Shown here in pieces: positions 1-8,689 of a DNA stretch of 10,454 nucleotides. Numbering within the stretch: position 1 is the stretch's first letter; every line of letters begins with the position of its first letter. The stretch is from VRUE01 sp036376775. Lineage in GTDB: Bacteria > Actinomycetota > Thermoleophilia > Solirubrobacterales > 70-9. The notes under the pieces are model-generated. The model did not search any database, was not told where the DNA came from, and saw nothing but the letters and a program-made list of their open reading frames with translations. Both the position numbers and the translations under genes were made by a program. The stretch spans positions 1 to 10,454 of the forward strand of contig DASUZP010000157.1 in the NCBI GenBank assembly GCA_036376775.1, given 5' to 3'.

Positions 1-679
<679 letters not shown>

Positions 680-778
680 ACATACGCCGCCGCCTCCTCT
701 GCTCCCGCGAATGCCTGAAGAGTCAGATATGGACAGGGATTCGCTCCCGCGTCCGGGGGCGGCGGGAATAACCTTGTG

Positions 779-1789
779 ATGAGGGCGATGATCTTGGCGG
801 CGGGGCTGGGCACCCGGCTGCGACCGATCACCTATGGCATGCCGAAGCCGATGGTGCCGGTGCTCAATCGGCCCGTGATGGAGCACACCGCGCGGTTGCT
901 GGCCCGGCACGGTTTCAGCGAGGCGATCGCCAATCTGCACTGGTTCCCAGACGTGATCGAAGGGCACTTCGGCGACGGCTCGGACCTGGGCCTCGAGCTT
1001 TCCTACAGCCAGGAGGAAAAGCTGCTCGGCACCGCCGGCGGGGTGCGCAACGCCGCCGATTTTCTCGGCGACTCGTTCCTCGTCGTAGCCGGCGACGCGC
1101 TGACCGACATCGACTTCCGCGCGATGCGGGACTTCCACGCCTCCCACGATGGCCTGGCGACGTTGGCCACCAAGCGGGTCCCGGACACCGACCAGTTCGG
1201 CGTCGTCATCGCCGCCGGCGACGGGCGGATCCAGGGCTTCCAGGAGAAGCCCGACCCGGCCGAGGCGCTCTCCGACCTGGCCAACACCTGCATCTACATG
1301 TTCCGTGCCGAGATCTTCGACTACTTCCCGGCGCCGGGGACGAGCAACGACGCTGGCCCCGACGACCCCCCCGAGTTCGCCGACTGGGCGAAGGACGTCT
1401 TCCCGGCTTTACTGGAGGCCGATGTGCCCTTCTACTCGCACGAGATCGACGCCTACTGGAACGACATCGGCAACCTCGACGAGCTGCGGCAGGGCAACCT
1501 CGACGCCCTGCACGGCGCGGTCGAGGTCGAGCCCGGGGCGCCCGAGGTGTCCGCGGGCGTGCGCGCGGCGAGCTCCCTGAATGGAGCCGAGGTGACCGGG
1601 CCGGTTCTGGTCGGCGCGGATGTCGAGATCGGCACCGAGGTGAGGATCGAGGGCCCGGCAATCGTCGGCGACGGTTGCCGCATCGGCGACGGCGCGATCG
1701 TCCGCGACGCGATCCTGCTCGAAGCTGCCGAGCTCCCGCCGAAATCGATCCTGATCGGCGGCATCGCAGCTCACGCGCAAGAGGCTTGA
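779..1789 (+). CDS. NDP-sugar pyrophosphorylase (mannose-1-phosphate guanylyltransferase-like) with left-handed beta-helix tail
   Basis: Predicted cytoplasmic nucleotidyltransferase that joins a sugar-1-phosphate to an NTP, releasing pyrophosphate and supplying activated sugar for cell-envelope glycans. The N-terminus carries the signature LAAGLGTRLRPIT...PKPM (about residues 6-25), then LLGTAGGVRNA (about 82-92), the metal-binding GDALTDID (about 105-112), FQEKP (about 154-158) and YWNDIGNLDELRQGN (about 226-240). From about residue 267 to the end there are hexapeptide-like repeats (VTGPVLVGADVEIG, GPAIVGDGCRIGDGAIV), fitting a beta-helix. Length (336 aa) is normal for the family. I chose ATG 779 (MRAMILAAG). 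GTG 776 lies directly upstream in frame and ATG 788 is also possible, and there is no clear Shine-Dalgarno sequence. Motifs do not settle the substrate: GDP-mannose synthesis is the commonest annotation for this architecture, but UTP:glucose-1-P or MurNAc-1-P uridylyltransferase activity cannot be excluded. Confidence 0.9.
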   Translation: MRAMILAAGLGTRLRPITYGMPKPMVPVLNRPVMEHTARLLARHGFSEAIANLHWFPDVIEGHFGDGSDLGLELSYSQEEKLLGTAGGVRNAADFLGDSFLVVAGDALTDIDFRAMRDFHASHDGLATLATKRVPDTDQFGVVIAAGDGRIQGFQEKPDPAEALSDLANTCIYMFRAEIFDYFPAPGTSNDAGPDDPPEFADWAKDVFPALLEADVPFYSHEIDAYWNDIGNLDELRQGNLDALHGAVEVEPGAPEVSAGVRAASSLNGAEVTGPVLVGADVEIGTEVRIEGPAIVGDGCRIGDGAIVRDAILLEAAELPPKSILIGGIAAHAQEA

Positions 1790-1805
1790 CAAAGAATTGA
1801 CAGTC

Positions 1806-1845
1806 GGCGCGCCACACGCGCGCCAGGGGCCCGCACGATCGGGCC
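1806..1845 (+). other. Two GC-rich hairpins upstream of the comF-like gene
   Basis: A perfect 7-bp stem GGCGCGC (1806-1812) / GCGCGCC (1818-1824) with a 5-nt loop CACAC is followed by a second stem GGCCC (1828-1832) / GGGCC (1841-1845) that ends exactly at the ATG of the next gene. There is no T-tract, so this is not a standard intrinsic terminator, although it could stall or end transcription of the upstream gene. No Shine-Dalgarno sequence precedes ATG 1846. The second hairpin would place the start codon at the foot of a stem. Any function is inference. Confidence 0.35.
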
Positions 1846-2469
1846 ATGAAGCTCCTCCACGCGGTAGCCGCCGGCCTGGTCCCACCTCTATGCGCCGCCT
1901 GTGGGCGCACAGCCCGCCCCGAGGCGTCTCTTTGCACGCGCTGCTCGCGAAGACTCGCCGAAGCCGATCCGCTCGAAGGCTCCGGTGCCCCTGGCCTGGA
2001 TCGAGCCTGGTCCTCCGCTCCCCACGAGGGCGCAGCCCGCGACCTGGTCACAGCCCTCAAGTTCCGCCGCCTCCTGCCGGTCGCCGAGTTGATGGCGGAC
2101 CGCATCCAGTGGCTGGCGCCCAGCACGATCCTGAGCGGCACGATCGTCCCCGTGCCCACGGCACCGCTCCGCTCGGCTCTCCGCGGTTTCGATCCAGCCG
2201 CCGAGATAGCAGCAGTTCTCGCGCGGCGAACCGAGCTACCGCTGGGAACCTGTCTGGCTCGTCGCGGGGGAGGCCGCCAGGTAGGCAAGCGACGGGCTGA
2301 GCGCATCGGCCATCCGCCTTTGATCTACGCTCGCGGCGAAATTCCCCGCAGCGTCCTATTGATCGACGACGTCCTCACCACCGGCGCAACCCTCTCTTCC
2401 TGCGCCAGGGCCCTGCGTTCATCTGGAGCCATTCGAATCACAGCAATCACCTTCACAAGGCGCTTGTAG
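1846..2469 (+). CDS. ComF family protein (zinc-ribbon phosphoribosyltransferase-like, ComFC/GntX type)
   Basis: Protein of 207 aa. The N-terminus has a four-cysteine zinc-binding motif, CAAC (Cys16, Cys19) and CTRC (Cys30, Cys33). The type I phosphoribosyltransferase core follows: KFRR at about 72-75, VPVPTAPLRSALRGFDPAAEIA at about 101-122 (family pattern VPVPxxxxRxRGFN), the basic stretch QVGKRRAER at about 145-153, and the PRPP-binding loop LLIDDVLTTGAT at 171-182. Relatives include ComFC, needed for DNA uptake in competent bacteria, and GntX; the enzymatic substrate of the family is not firmly established. Many actinobacterial copies sit beside hpf and secA in hosts with no known competence, as here, so I would not infer transformation from this gene alone. 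ATG 1846 is the natural start because the zinc ribbon begins shortly after, but it has no visible Shine-Dalgarno sequence. The end runs to within 6 nt of a dispersed repeat at 2476. Confidence 0.88.
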   Translation: MKLLHAVAAGLVPPLCAACGRTARPEASLCTRCSRRLAEADPLEGSGAPGLDRAWSSAPHEGAARDLVTALKFRRLLPVAELMADRIQWLAPSTILSGTIVPVPTAPLRSALRGFDPAAEIAAVLARRTELPLGTCLARRGGGRQVGKRRAERIGHPPLIYARGEIPRSVLLIDDVLTTGATLSSCARALRSSGAIRITAITFTRRL

Positions 2470-2475
2470 CCCGCC

Positions 2476-2556
2476 GGAACTTGTGAGCCGCCGGGAATTG
2501 GACCCTCGCGCGGGACACGACGCGGGTTCCGCCGGGGGGATACCTGACCCTCCTCG
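2476..2556 (+). repeat. Dispersed intergenic repeat, copy A (upstream of hpf)
   Basis: This 81-bp stretch aligns with 3032-3113 with one single-base gap, about 68 of 82 positions identical by my count. The best-kept blocks are GGAACTTGTGAGCCGC at the left and GACGCGGGTTCCGCCG near the right, joined by a more variable GC-rich middle, and both copies end in a CCCTCCTCG-like block. Unlike copy B it lacks the matching left inverted arm: the preceding bases are the 3' end of the comF-like gene. It may therefore be a truncated or decayed copy. No function is known to me. Confidence 0.8.
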
Positions 2557-2578
2557 CCCAAAAGCATCGAAGTTCCCC

Positions 2579-2607
2579 TTGTCCCACGCCGGGTACAGGC
2601 GTAGCAT
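2579..2607 (+). promoter_or_regulatory. Candidate sigma-70-type promoter for hpf
   Basis: TTGTCC (2579-2584) and TAGCAT (2602-2607) are separated by 17 nt. Each matches 4 of 6 positions of the housekeeping consensus (TTGACA / TATAAT). The predicted start near 2614 gives a leader of about 20 nt containing the strong Shine-Dalgarno sequence of hpf. This is a pattern match only. Confidence 0.45.
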
Positions 2608-2623
2608 CGAGGCAGACCCAACG

Positions 2624-2629
2624 AGGAGG
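2624..2629 (+). promoter_or_regulatory. Strong Shine-Dalgarno sequence of hpf
   Basis: AGGAGG, 5 nt before ATG 2635, fixes the start of hpf. It stands out because most plus-strand genes in this window have no such site. Confidence 0.85.
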
Positions 2630-2634
2630 CCAAT

Positions 2635-2988
2635 ATGCGGATCGAGGTGCGCGGGCGAAACGTCGAGATTGACGACGAGCTTCGGGAGCACGTCCTGAAG
2701 AGATTCCGCAGGGTCGGCAGGCAGGTCTCAGAGCTGGCAACGCTCGACGTGATCGTCTGGGAAGAGAAGAATCCCGCGATTGCTGACAGACAGGTGGCGG
2801 AGGCGACGCTGCGGCTCAAGGGAGTCACGCTGCACGCCAAGGAGGCATCCCCGGAGATGGCGCATACGGTCCACGAACTGGCCGAGGACATCAGGCGTCA
2901 AGTCAAGAAGCATCGGGAGAAGCGGCGTAAGCGCCAGCGCACGCGGAAGCTGGTCAACCGTATGCGGGGGCGCACCGCAGAGGCTTGA
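2635..2988 (+). CDS. hpf: Ribosome hibernation-promoting factor (HPF/RaiA/YfiA family), short form
   Basis: Binds the decoding centre of the 30S subunit in the family and blocks translation in resting cells. The protein has 117 aa. Residues 1 to about 95 fit the HPF N-terminal fold: MRIEVRGRNVEIDDELREHV opens it, a strand LDVIVWEEKN and the strand ATLRLKGVTLHAKE follow, then the helix HTVHELAEDIRRQV. After this comes a very basic tail (about residues 87-113, mostly Lys and Arg). The separate C-terminal dimerisation domain of long HPFs, common in Actinobacteria and responsible for 100S dimers, is absent, and nothing after the TGA (2986-2988) encodes it. ATG 2635 follows a strong AGGAGG and a plausible promoter. 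The gene sits between the comF-like gene and secA, the order seen in mycobacteria. Two copies of a repeat flank it. Family call is firm; the exact subclass is less so. Confidence 0.9.
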   Translation: MRIEVRGRNVEIDDELREHVLKRFRRVGRQVSELATLDVIVWEEKNPAIADRQVAEATLRLKGVTLHAKEASPEMAHTVHELAEDIRRQVKKHREKRRKRQRTRKLVNRMRGRTAEA

Positions 2989-3010
2989 GCTGGACGTCGG
3001 CTAGACGAAG

Positions 3011-3107
3011 GGGACCGGGTGTCCCCTCAGAGGAACTTGTGAGCCGCTGGGAATAGCGCCCCCGCCCGGAATCCGACGCGGGTTCCGCCGAGGGGACACC
3101 CGGTCCC
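3011..3107 (+). repeat. 97-bp intergenic element with 26-bp inverted ends, between hpf and secA
   Basis: The left arm (3011-3036) and right arm (3082-3107) are complementary at 24 of 26 positions. The arm core is GGGACCGGGTGTCCCCTC, which can also fold on itself (GGGAC/GTCCC around CGGGT). The 45-nt centre carries the TTGTGAGCCGC and GACGCGG parts of the dispersed repeat. Transcribed, it would form a strong stem-loop, but no T-tract follows, so terminator function for hpf is only possible, not shown. It ends about 33 nt before the likely secA -10 element. Confidence 0.8.
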
Positions 3108-3113
3108 TCCTCG
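3032..3113 (+). repeat. Dispersed intergenic repeat, copy B (downstream of hpf)
   Basis: This 82-bp partner of the copy at 2476-2556 has the same orientation, is offset by 556-557 bp, and is about 83% identical by eye. It overlaps most of the 97-bp inverted-repeat element, so copy A looks like the same element without its left arm. Its presence on both sides of hpf means recombination between copies could delete hpf. Confidence 0.8.
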
Positions 3114-3139
3114 GGCCAGGCCTCTGAGCGCGAGACAGC

Positions 3140-3152
3140 TACCCTTGAGCGA
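3140..3152 (+). promoter_or_regulatory. -10-like element giving a leaderless secA transcript
   Basis: TACCCT (3140-3145) lies 7 nt before ATG 3153, and no Shine-Dalgarno sequence is present. A TAnnnT hexamer at this distance puts the transcription start on or next to the A of the start codon, the arrangement known for leaderless actinobacterial genes. No good -35 is visible. Confidence 0.5.
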
Positions 3153-5966
<2,814 letters not shown>

Positions 5967-5996
<30 letters not shown>

Positions 5997-6090
5997 GCCG
6001 ATCCCGGTAGGGATTCCACTTAACTTTTTCGGTGGATCGCGGTCAAGCTGACGCCCGGAGGCGTCGACGAAAAAGTACAAGACGTTCCAT
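5967..6090 (+). repeat. Direct repeat of the secA 3' end (5967-5987 and 6070-6090)
   Basis: The 21 bases encoding the SecA zinc tail at 5967-5987 (starting AAAAAGTACAAGA) recur at 6070-6090, identical at 19 of 21 positions, 103 bp apart. The second copy is non-coding and overlaps the right arm of the inverted-repeat element by two bases. The copies bracket 82 bp. Possible origins are a partial duplication of the secA end or a target duplication left by insertion of the bracketed segment. Confidence 0.65.
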
Positions 6091-6107
6091 CCCTACCGTG
6101 ATCGGCC
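5996..6107 (+). repeat. Nested inverted-repeat element between secA and the NTF2-like gene
   Basis: The outer arms are 5996-6014 and 6089-6107, complementary at 18 of 19 positions (GGCCGATC.CGGTAGGGAT). An inner stem pairs ACTTTTTCG (6023-6031) with CGAAAAAGT (6068-6076). A central hairpin GACGCC-CGGA-GGCGTC occupies 6050-6065. The element starts on the last base of the secA stop codon and ends two bases before ATG 6109, filling the whole gap. As RNA it would be a long stem-loop that could terminate or stabilise the secA message. The right arm also holds TACCGT, a possible -10 for the next gene. Confidence 0.8.
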
Positions 6108-6108
6108 C
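6094..6108 (+). promoter_or_regulatory. Possible -10 element for the NTF2-like gene
   Basis: TACCGT (6094-6099) lies 9 nt before ATG 6109, inside the right arm of the inverted repeat. The spacing is slightly long for a leaderless start, which would leave a 5' leader of 2-3 nt. There is no Shine-Dalgarno sequence and no convincing -35. Confidence 0.3.
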
Positions 6109-6507
6109 ATGAGCCACGACCCCGTTCGAGAGTTCATCCGTGCGTTCAACGAGCGCGACCTCGATGCTTTTGTCGAGCTGCTAGATCCGGAGGTCGAGCT
6201 GCACTCGATGAAGGGTCTGCGCAAGGGCAGGGAGGCGGCGCGGCTTTGGGCTACCCGCGCGCCCGGGGGGGTGCAGCAGACGATCGAGCTGGAGGAACTC
6301 TATGAGGATGGGACGGAGGCCGGCGGTGGGTCGGCCGTCGCCTTGATCACGCGCCGCTGGCACTGGGACGAGGACGGGTCGCATGCCTCTTCCGACGAGA
6401 TGGCGTGGCTGTTCGAGCTGCACGACCACAGGGTGTGCAGCTGGCGCCCCTACGACGACCGCGCCGAGGCGCTGCGCGCGGGCGGCTTCGAACACGGCAC
6501 CGGATAG
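6109..6507 (+). CDS. NTF2/SnoaL-like fold protein of unknown function
   Basis: Protein of 132 aa. The opening SHDPVREFIRAFNERDLDAFVELLDPEVELHSM is the standard helix-rich start of SnoaL-like/NTF2-like small proteins, followed by GLRKGREAARLWATR and alternating strands (VALITRRWHWDEDG, DEMAWLFELHDHRVCSWRPYDDRAEALRAGGF), which match the curved sheet and final strand of the fold. The family includes ketosteroid isomerase-like enzymes, polyketide cyclases and non-enzymatic ligand-binding proteins, so function cannot be assigned. No signal peptide, hence cytoplasmic. ATG 6109 is the first start after the secA terminal repeat. The gene ends 16 nt before the methyltransferase start. That neighbour appears to have its own -10, so the two need not share a transcript, though they probably form a functional or transferred pair. 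Only the fold is claimed with confidence. Confidence 0.75.
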   Translation: MSHDPVREFIRAFNERDLDAFVELLDPEVELHSMKGLRKGREAARLWATRAPGGVQQTIELEELYEDGTEAGGGSAVALITRRWHWDEDGSHASSDEMAWLFELHDHRVCSWRPYDDRAEALRAGGFEHGTG

Positions 6508-6510
6508 GCG

Positions 6511-6523
6511 TACCATCCGACGC
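6511..6523 (+). promoter_or_regulatory. -10-like element giving a leaderless methyltransferase transcript
   Basis: TACCAT (6511-6516) lies 7 nt before GTG 6524, and no Shine-Dalgarno sequence is present. The same layout occurs before secA. It supports GTG 6524 as the start rather than codons further upstream that overlap the NTF2-like gene. Confidence 0.5.
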
Positions 6524-7414
6524 GTGGAGACGGTTGCCGCGACCAACAGGGAGGCCGCCGAAGCCTGGAGTGGGCCGCTGTTCGACCGCTTCGTGCGCTA
6601 CCGCGATCTTGTCGCCGACGGCCTCGGCGCCCATGGCGAGAAGGCGATGGCGGCGTATCCGCCGGCTCGTGGCGACCGTGTCCTGGATCTGGGCTGCGGG
6701 TTCGGCGACACGACGCAGCGGCTCGCCGAGCTGGTCGGCGCGGACGGCGAGGCACTCGGGCTCGACGTCTCGGAGCCCTTCGTCGAGCAGGCCCGGCGCG
6801 AGGCCGAGAACGTCGAGAACGTGCGCTTCTCCTGCGTCGACCTGCAGGTGGCCGAGCTGGAAAGCGGCTTCGACTACGCCTTCTCGCGGATGGGGATCAT
6901 GTTCTTCGCCAATCCGGTGCAGGCCCTTCGCAACGTCCGCATGGCGCTTGCCCCCGGGGGACGGTTTTGCGCCGTCGTCTGGCGCCGCAAGGAGGACAAC
7001 GAGTGGCTGCACTGCGCCGAGCGGGTCGTCGAGAAGTACCTGGAGCGCCCCGAGGAGAGCGACGAGCCGACCTGCGGTCCCGGCCCGTTCTCGATGGCGA
7101 ACGCCGACACGGTGAGCGAGCAGTTGAAGATCGCGGGCTTCGAGGGGATCGGCCTGCAGCGTTGCGACCTGCCGATCAAGATCGGCGACGACCTCGACCA
7201 CGCGGTCGAGTTCAACATGTCCTTGGGACCGGCCGGCGAGGTGCTGCGACTCTGGGGGGACAGGGTCGATGAGATCCGGCCCACGATCTCGAGCGAACTC
7301 CGCCAGGCGCTCGCCGAGTTCGACGGTCCGGGCGGCGTGGTCGCGCCGGCCTCGACCTGGATCGTCAGCGCCACGGCCCCAGGGGCAGCGAGCCCGTCCG
7401 CGGCCGCCCACTAA
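6524..7414 (+). CDS. Class I SAM-dependent methyltransferase (UbiE/Methyltransf_11-like)
   Basis: Predicted cytoplasmic methyltransferase of 296 aa from GTG 6524 (VETVAATNREAAEAW). SAM-binding motif I is VLDLGCGFGDTT (about 53-64). Motif II is the acidic strand end LGLDVSEPFVEQAR (about 79-91). DLQVAELESGFDYAFSRMGIMFF (about 106-128) corresponds to motifs around the substrate side, and LAPGGRFCAVVW (about 142-153) to motif III. The C-terminal part (EQLKIAGFEGIGLQR, DDLDHAVEFNM) resembles UbiE/COQ5-type and related small-molecule methyltransferases, but the acceptor is unknown. The same frame stays open upstream to 6383, but that would overlap the NTF2-like gene by over 100 bp, so I use 6524, which has a well-placed -10 element. 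The stop codon TAA 7412-7414 forms the first half of the -10 hexamer of prfB. ahcY, which clears its by-product SAH, is about 6 kb away but not obviously linked. Confidence 0.85.
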   Translation: METVAATNREAAEAWSGPLFDRFVRYRDLVADGLGAHGEKAMAAYPPARGDRVLDLGCGFGDTTQRLAELVGADGEALGLDVSEPFVEQARREAENVENVRFSCVDLQVAELESGFDYAFSRMGIMFFANPVQALRNVRMALAPGGRFCAVVWRRKEDNEWLHCAERVVEKYLERPEESDEPTCGPGPFSMANADTVSEQLKIAGFEGIGLQRCDLPIKIGDDLDHAVEFNMSLGPAGEVLRLWGDRVDEIRPTISSELRQALAEFDGPGGVVAPASTWIVSATAPGAASPSAAAH

Positions 7415-7423
7415 TCTGTTCGT
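7412..7423 (+). promoter_or_regulatory. -10-like element for a leaderless prfB, overlapping the upstream stop codon
   Basis: TAATCT (7412-7417) lies 6 nt before ATG 7424. Its first three bases are the TAA stop of the methyltransferase. No Shine-Dalgarno sequence precedes prfB. Matches TATAAT at 4 of 6 positions. Confidence 0.5.
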
Positions 7424-8543
7424 ATGGCCGATGTCGCCTCGACCGAATCGGTACCGGCGCGGCTCGCCGAGATCCGCGAGCAGTTGAAGCTGCTCGCGGA
7501 CTACCTTTGACCCGGCTTCGCTGCGGGACGAAGCAGAGCGTCTGGAAGAGGAGATGGGCCGTCCCGGCTTCTGGGACGACCAGGAGTCCGCGGCGCGTAC
7601 CTCGGCCGCCCATGCCCGCGCCCAGCGCAAGCTGAAGACCTTTGCCGAGCTCGAAGCGGAGGCCGGCGATCTCGGCGAGCTGGCCGAGATGGCCGCCGAA
7701 GACGAGGAGATGGCGGCCGAGCTGGCGACGCAGATGGCCGCGGTCGAAGCGCGGCTCGCCGAGCTGGAAGAGGCGCGCCTGTTCAGCGGTCAATACGACG
7801 CGGGCGACGCCGTGGTCACCGTCCATGCCGGTGCCGGCGGCACCGACTCTCAGGACTGGGCCGAGATCCTGCTGCGGATGTATCTGCGCTGGGCCGAGGG
7901 CCGGGGCTTCGAGGTCGAGATGAAGGAGGCCTCGCCAGGGGAGGAGGCCGGGCTGAAGTCGGCCACCTTCCTCGCCCATGGCGAGAACGCGTACGGGCTC
8001 TTTGCCGCGGAGCGTGGCGTCCACCGCCTGGTGCGGATCTCGCCCTTCGACTCCTCTGCCCGTCGGCACACCAGCTTCGCCCAGGTCGATGTCGGGCCGC
8101 TGGTCGACGCGGGCGTCGAGGTCGAGATCGACGACACCGACCTGCGCGTCGACACCTACCGCGCCTCCGGCGCCGGGGGCCAGCACGTCAACAAGACCGA
8201 CTCGGCGGTGCGGATCACCCACCTGCCGACCGGCGTCGTCGTGCAGTGCCAGAACGAGCGCTCGCAGACCCAGAACAAGGCGGTGGCGATGCAGCTTCTG
8301 CGCTCGAAGCTGATCGAGCTGGAGGAGCGCAAACGGGCCGAAGCGCTGGCGAAGGAGCGCGGCGAAGTCAAGGAAGTCGCCTGGGGCTCGCAGATCCGCA
8401 GCTACTTCCTCCACCCCGACCAGCGGGTCAAGGACCACCGCACGGGGCACGAGGTCGGCGATGCCCAGCGGGTCCTGGACGGCGACCTCGACGACTTCAT
8501 CCGCGACTACCTGAACAAGACCGCGGCGTCGTCAGCCAAGTAG
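7424..8543 (+). CDS. prfB: Peptide chain release factor 2, expressed by +1 programmed frameshift
   Basis: RF2 reads UGA and UAA stop codons and triggers peptide release. The gene is in two frames: 28 codons from ATG 7424 to CTT 7505-7507, then an in-frame TGA (7508-7510). A +1 slip at CTT-TGA-C continues at GAC 7509, so the coding segments are 7424-7507 and 7509-8543. The product is 372 aa (Escherichia coli RF2 is 365) and joins as ADYLDPASLRDEAERL, a good RF2 N-terminal helix. The anticodon-like SPF motif falls at residues 206-208 (8040-8048) and the catalytic GGQ at 251-253 (8175-8183, in GAGGQHVNKTDSAVRIT), almost the E. coli positions. SPF rather than PxT marks RF2, not RF1. The frameshift lets low RF2 raise its own synthesis. 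The gene ends in TAG, which RF2 does not read. Confidence 0.97.
7496..7511 (+). promoter_or_regulatory. RF2 autoregulatory +1 frameshift site
   Basis: The slippery CTT (7505-7507), stop TGA (7508-7510) and following C (7511) reproduce the CUUUGAC core of bacterial prfB genes, and TAC before it matches the usual Tyr codon. The upstream stimulator is poor: E. coli has AGGGGG three bases before CTT, here the equivalent is GCGGAC (7496-7501), which could pair with anti-Shine-Dalgarno over only about three bases (GGA). Confidence 0.93.
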
Positions 8544-8551
8544 GCGGGTGG

Positions 8552-8678
8552 GAGGGCCCGGAAGGGGGTGTCCGGGCGTTGCTGGGTTTTTCGCCAGGGG
8601 CGCTTGCTGCTCTCGCTGAGGTCGGCGGGGCGAAAAAGAGGACGCCGCTGCCGCCCGGACACCCCCTCCCGAGCCCTC
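8552..8678 (+). repeat. Nested inverted-repeat element at the prfB convergent junction
   Basis: The outer arms 8552-8578 and 8652-8678 are complementary at 25 of 27 positions (core GGGGGTGTCCGGGCG). An inner stem pairs TTTTTCGCC (8587-8595) with GGCGAAAAA (8629-8637). It fills most of the 146-bp gap between prfB and the oppositely oriented exported-protein gene, a good place for a bidirectional transcription stop, although no T-tract follows either outer arm. The plan of long outer arms plus an inner T5CG/CGA5 stem is the same as in the element at 5996-6107. Confidence 0.8.
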
Positions 8679-8689
8679 TACTTCGCGAG

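Noticed and set aside
680..775. Terminator or SAH riboswitch between ahcY and the sugar nucleotidyltransferase gene
   Set aside because: Only a 6-bp stem (745-750 / 762-767) without a T-tract is present, and riboswitches for ahcY lie upstream of it, not downstream.
1786..1802. Two TTGACA boxes (1786-1791, 1797-1802) as promoters for the comF-like gene
   Set aside because: Each matches the -35 consensus perfectly, but no -10-like sequence lies 16-18 nt downstream; that region is a GC hairpin. The first box overlaps the upstream stop codon.
2476..2510. A tRNA 3' end or attachment site read on the minus strand of repeat copy A
   Set aside because: The minus strand looks a little like a T-arm (GGTCCAATTCCC) and acceptor, but the stem pairs over only about three bases, copy B does not preserve the T-loop, and no other tRNA arms are present.
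6383..6523. Upstream extension of the methyltransferase frame to 6383
   Set aside because: It would overlap the NTF2-like gene, the extra residues are Arg/Ala-rich with no family similarity, and GTG 6524 has a well-placed -10 element.
7508..7510. In-frame TGA in prfB as a sign of a pseudogene
   Set aside because: It sits in the CTT-TGA-C context at the position of the known RF2 frameshift, and the +1 frame continues to a full-length RF2 with SPF and GGQ motifs.
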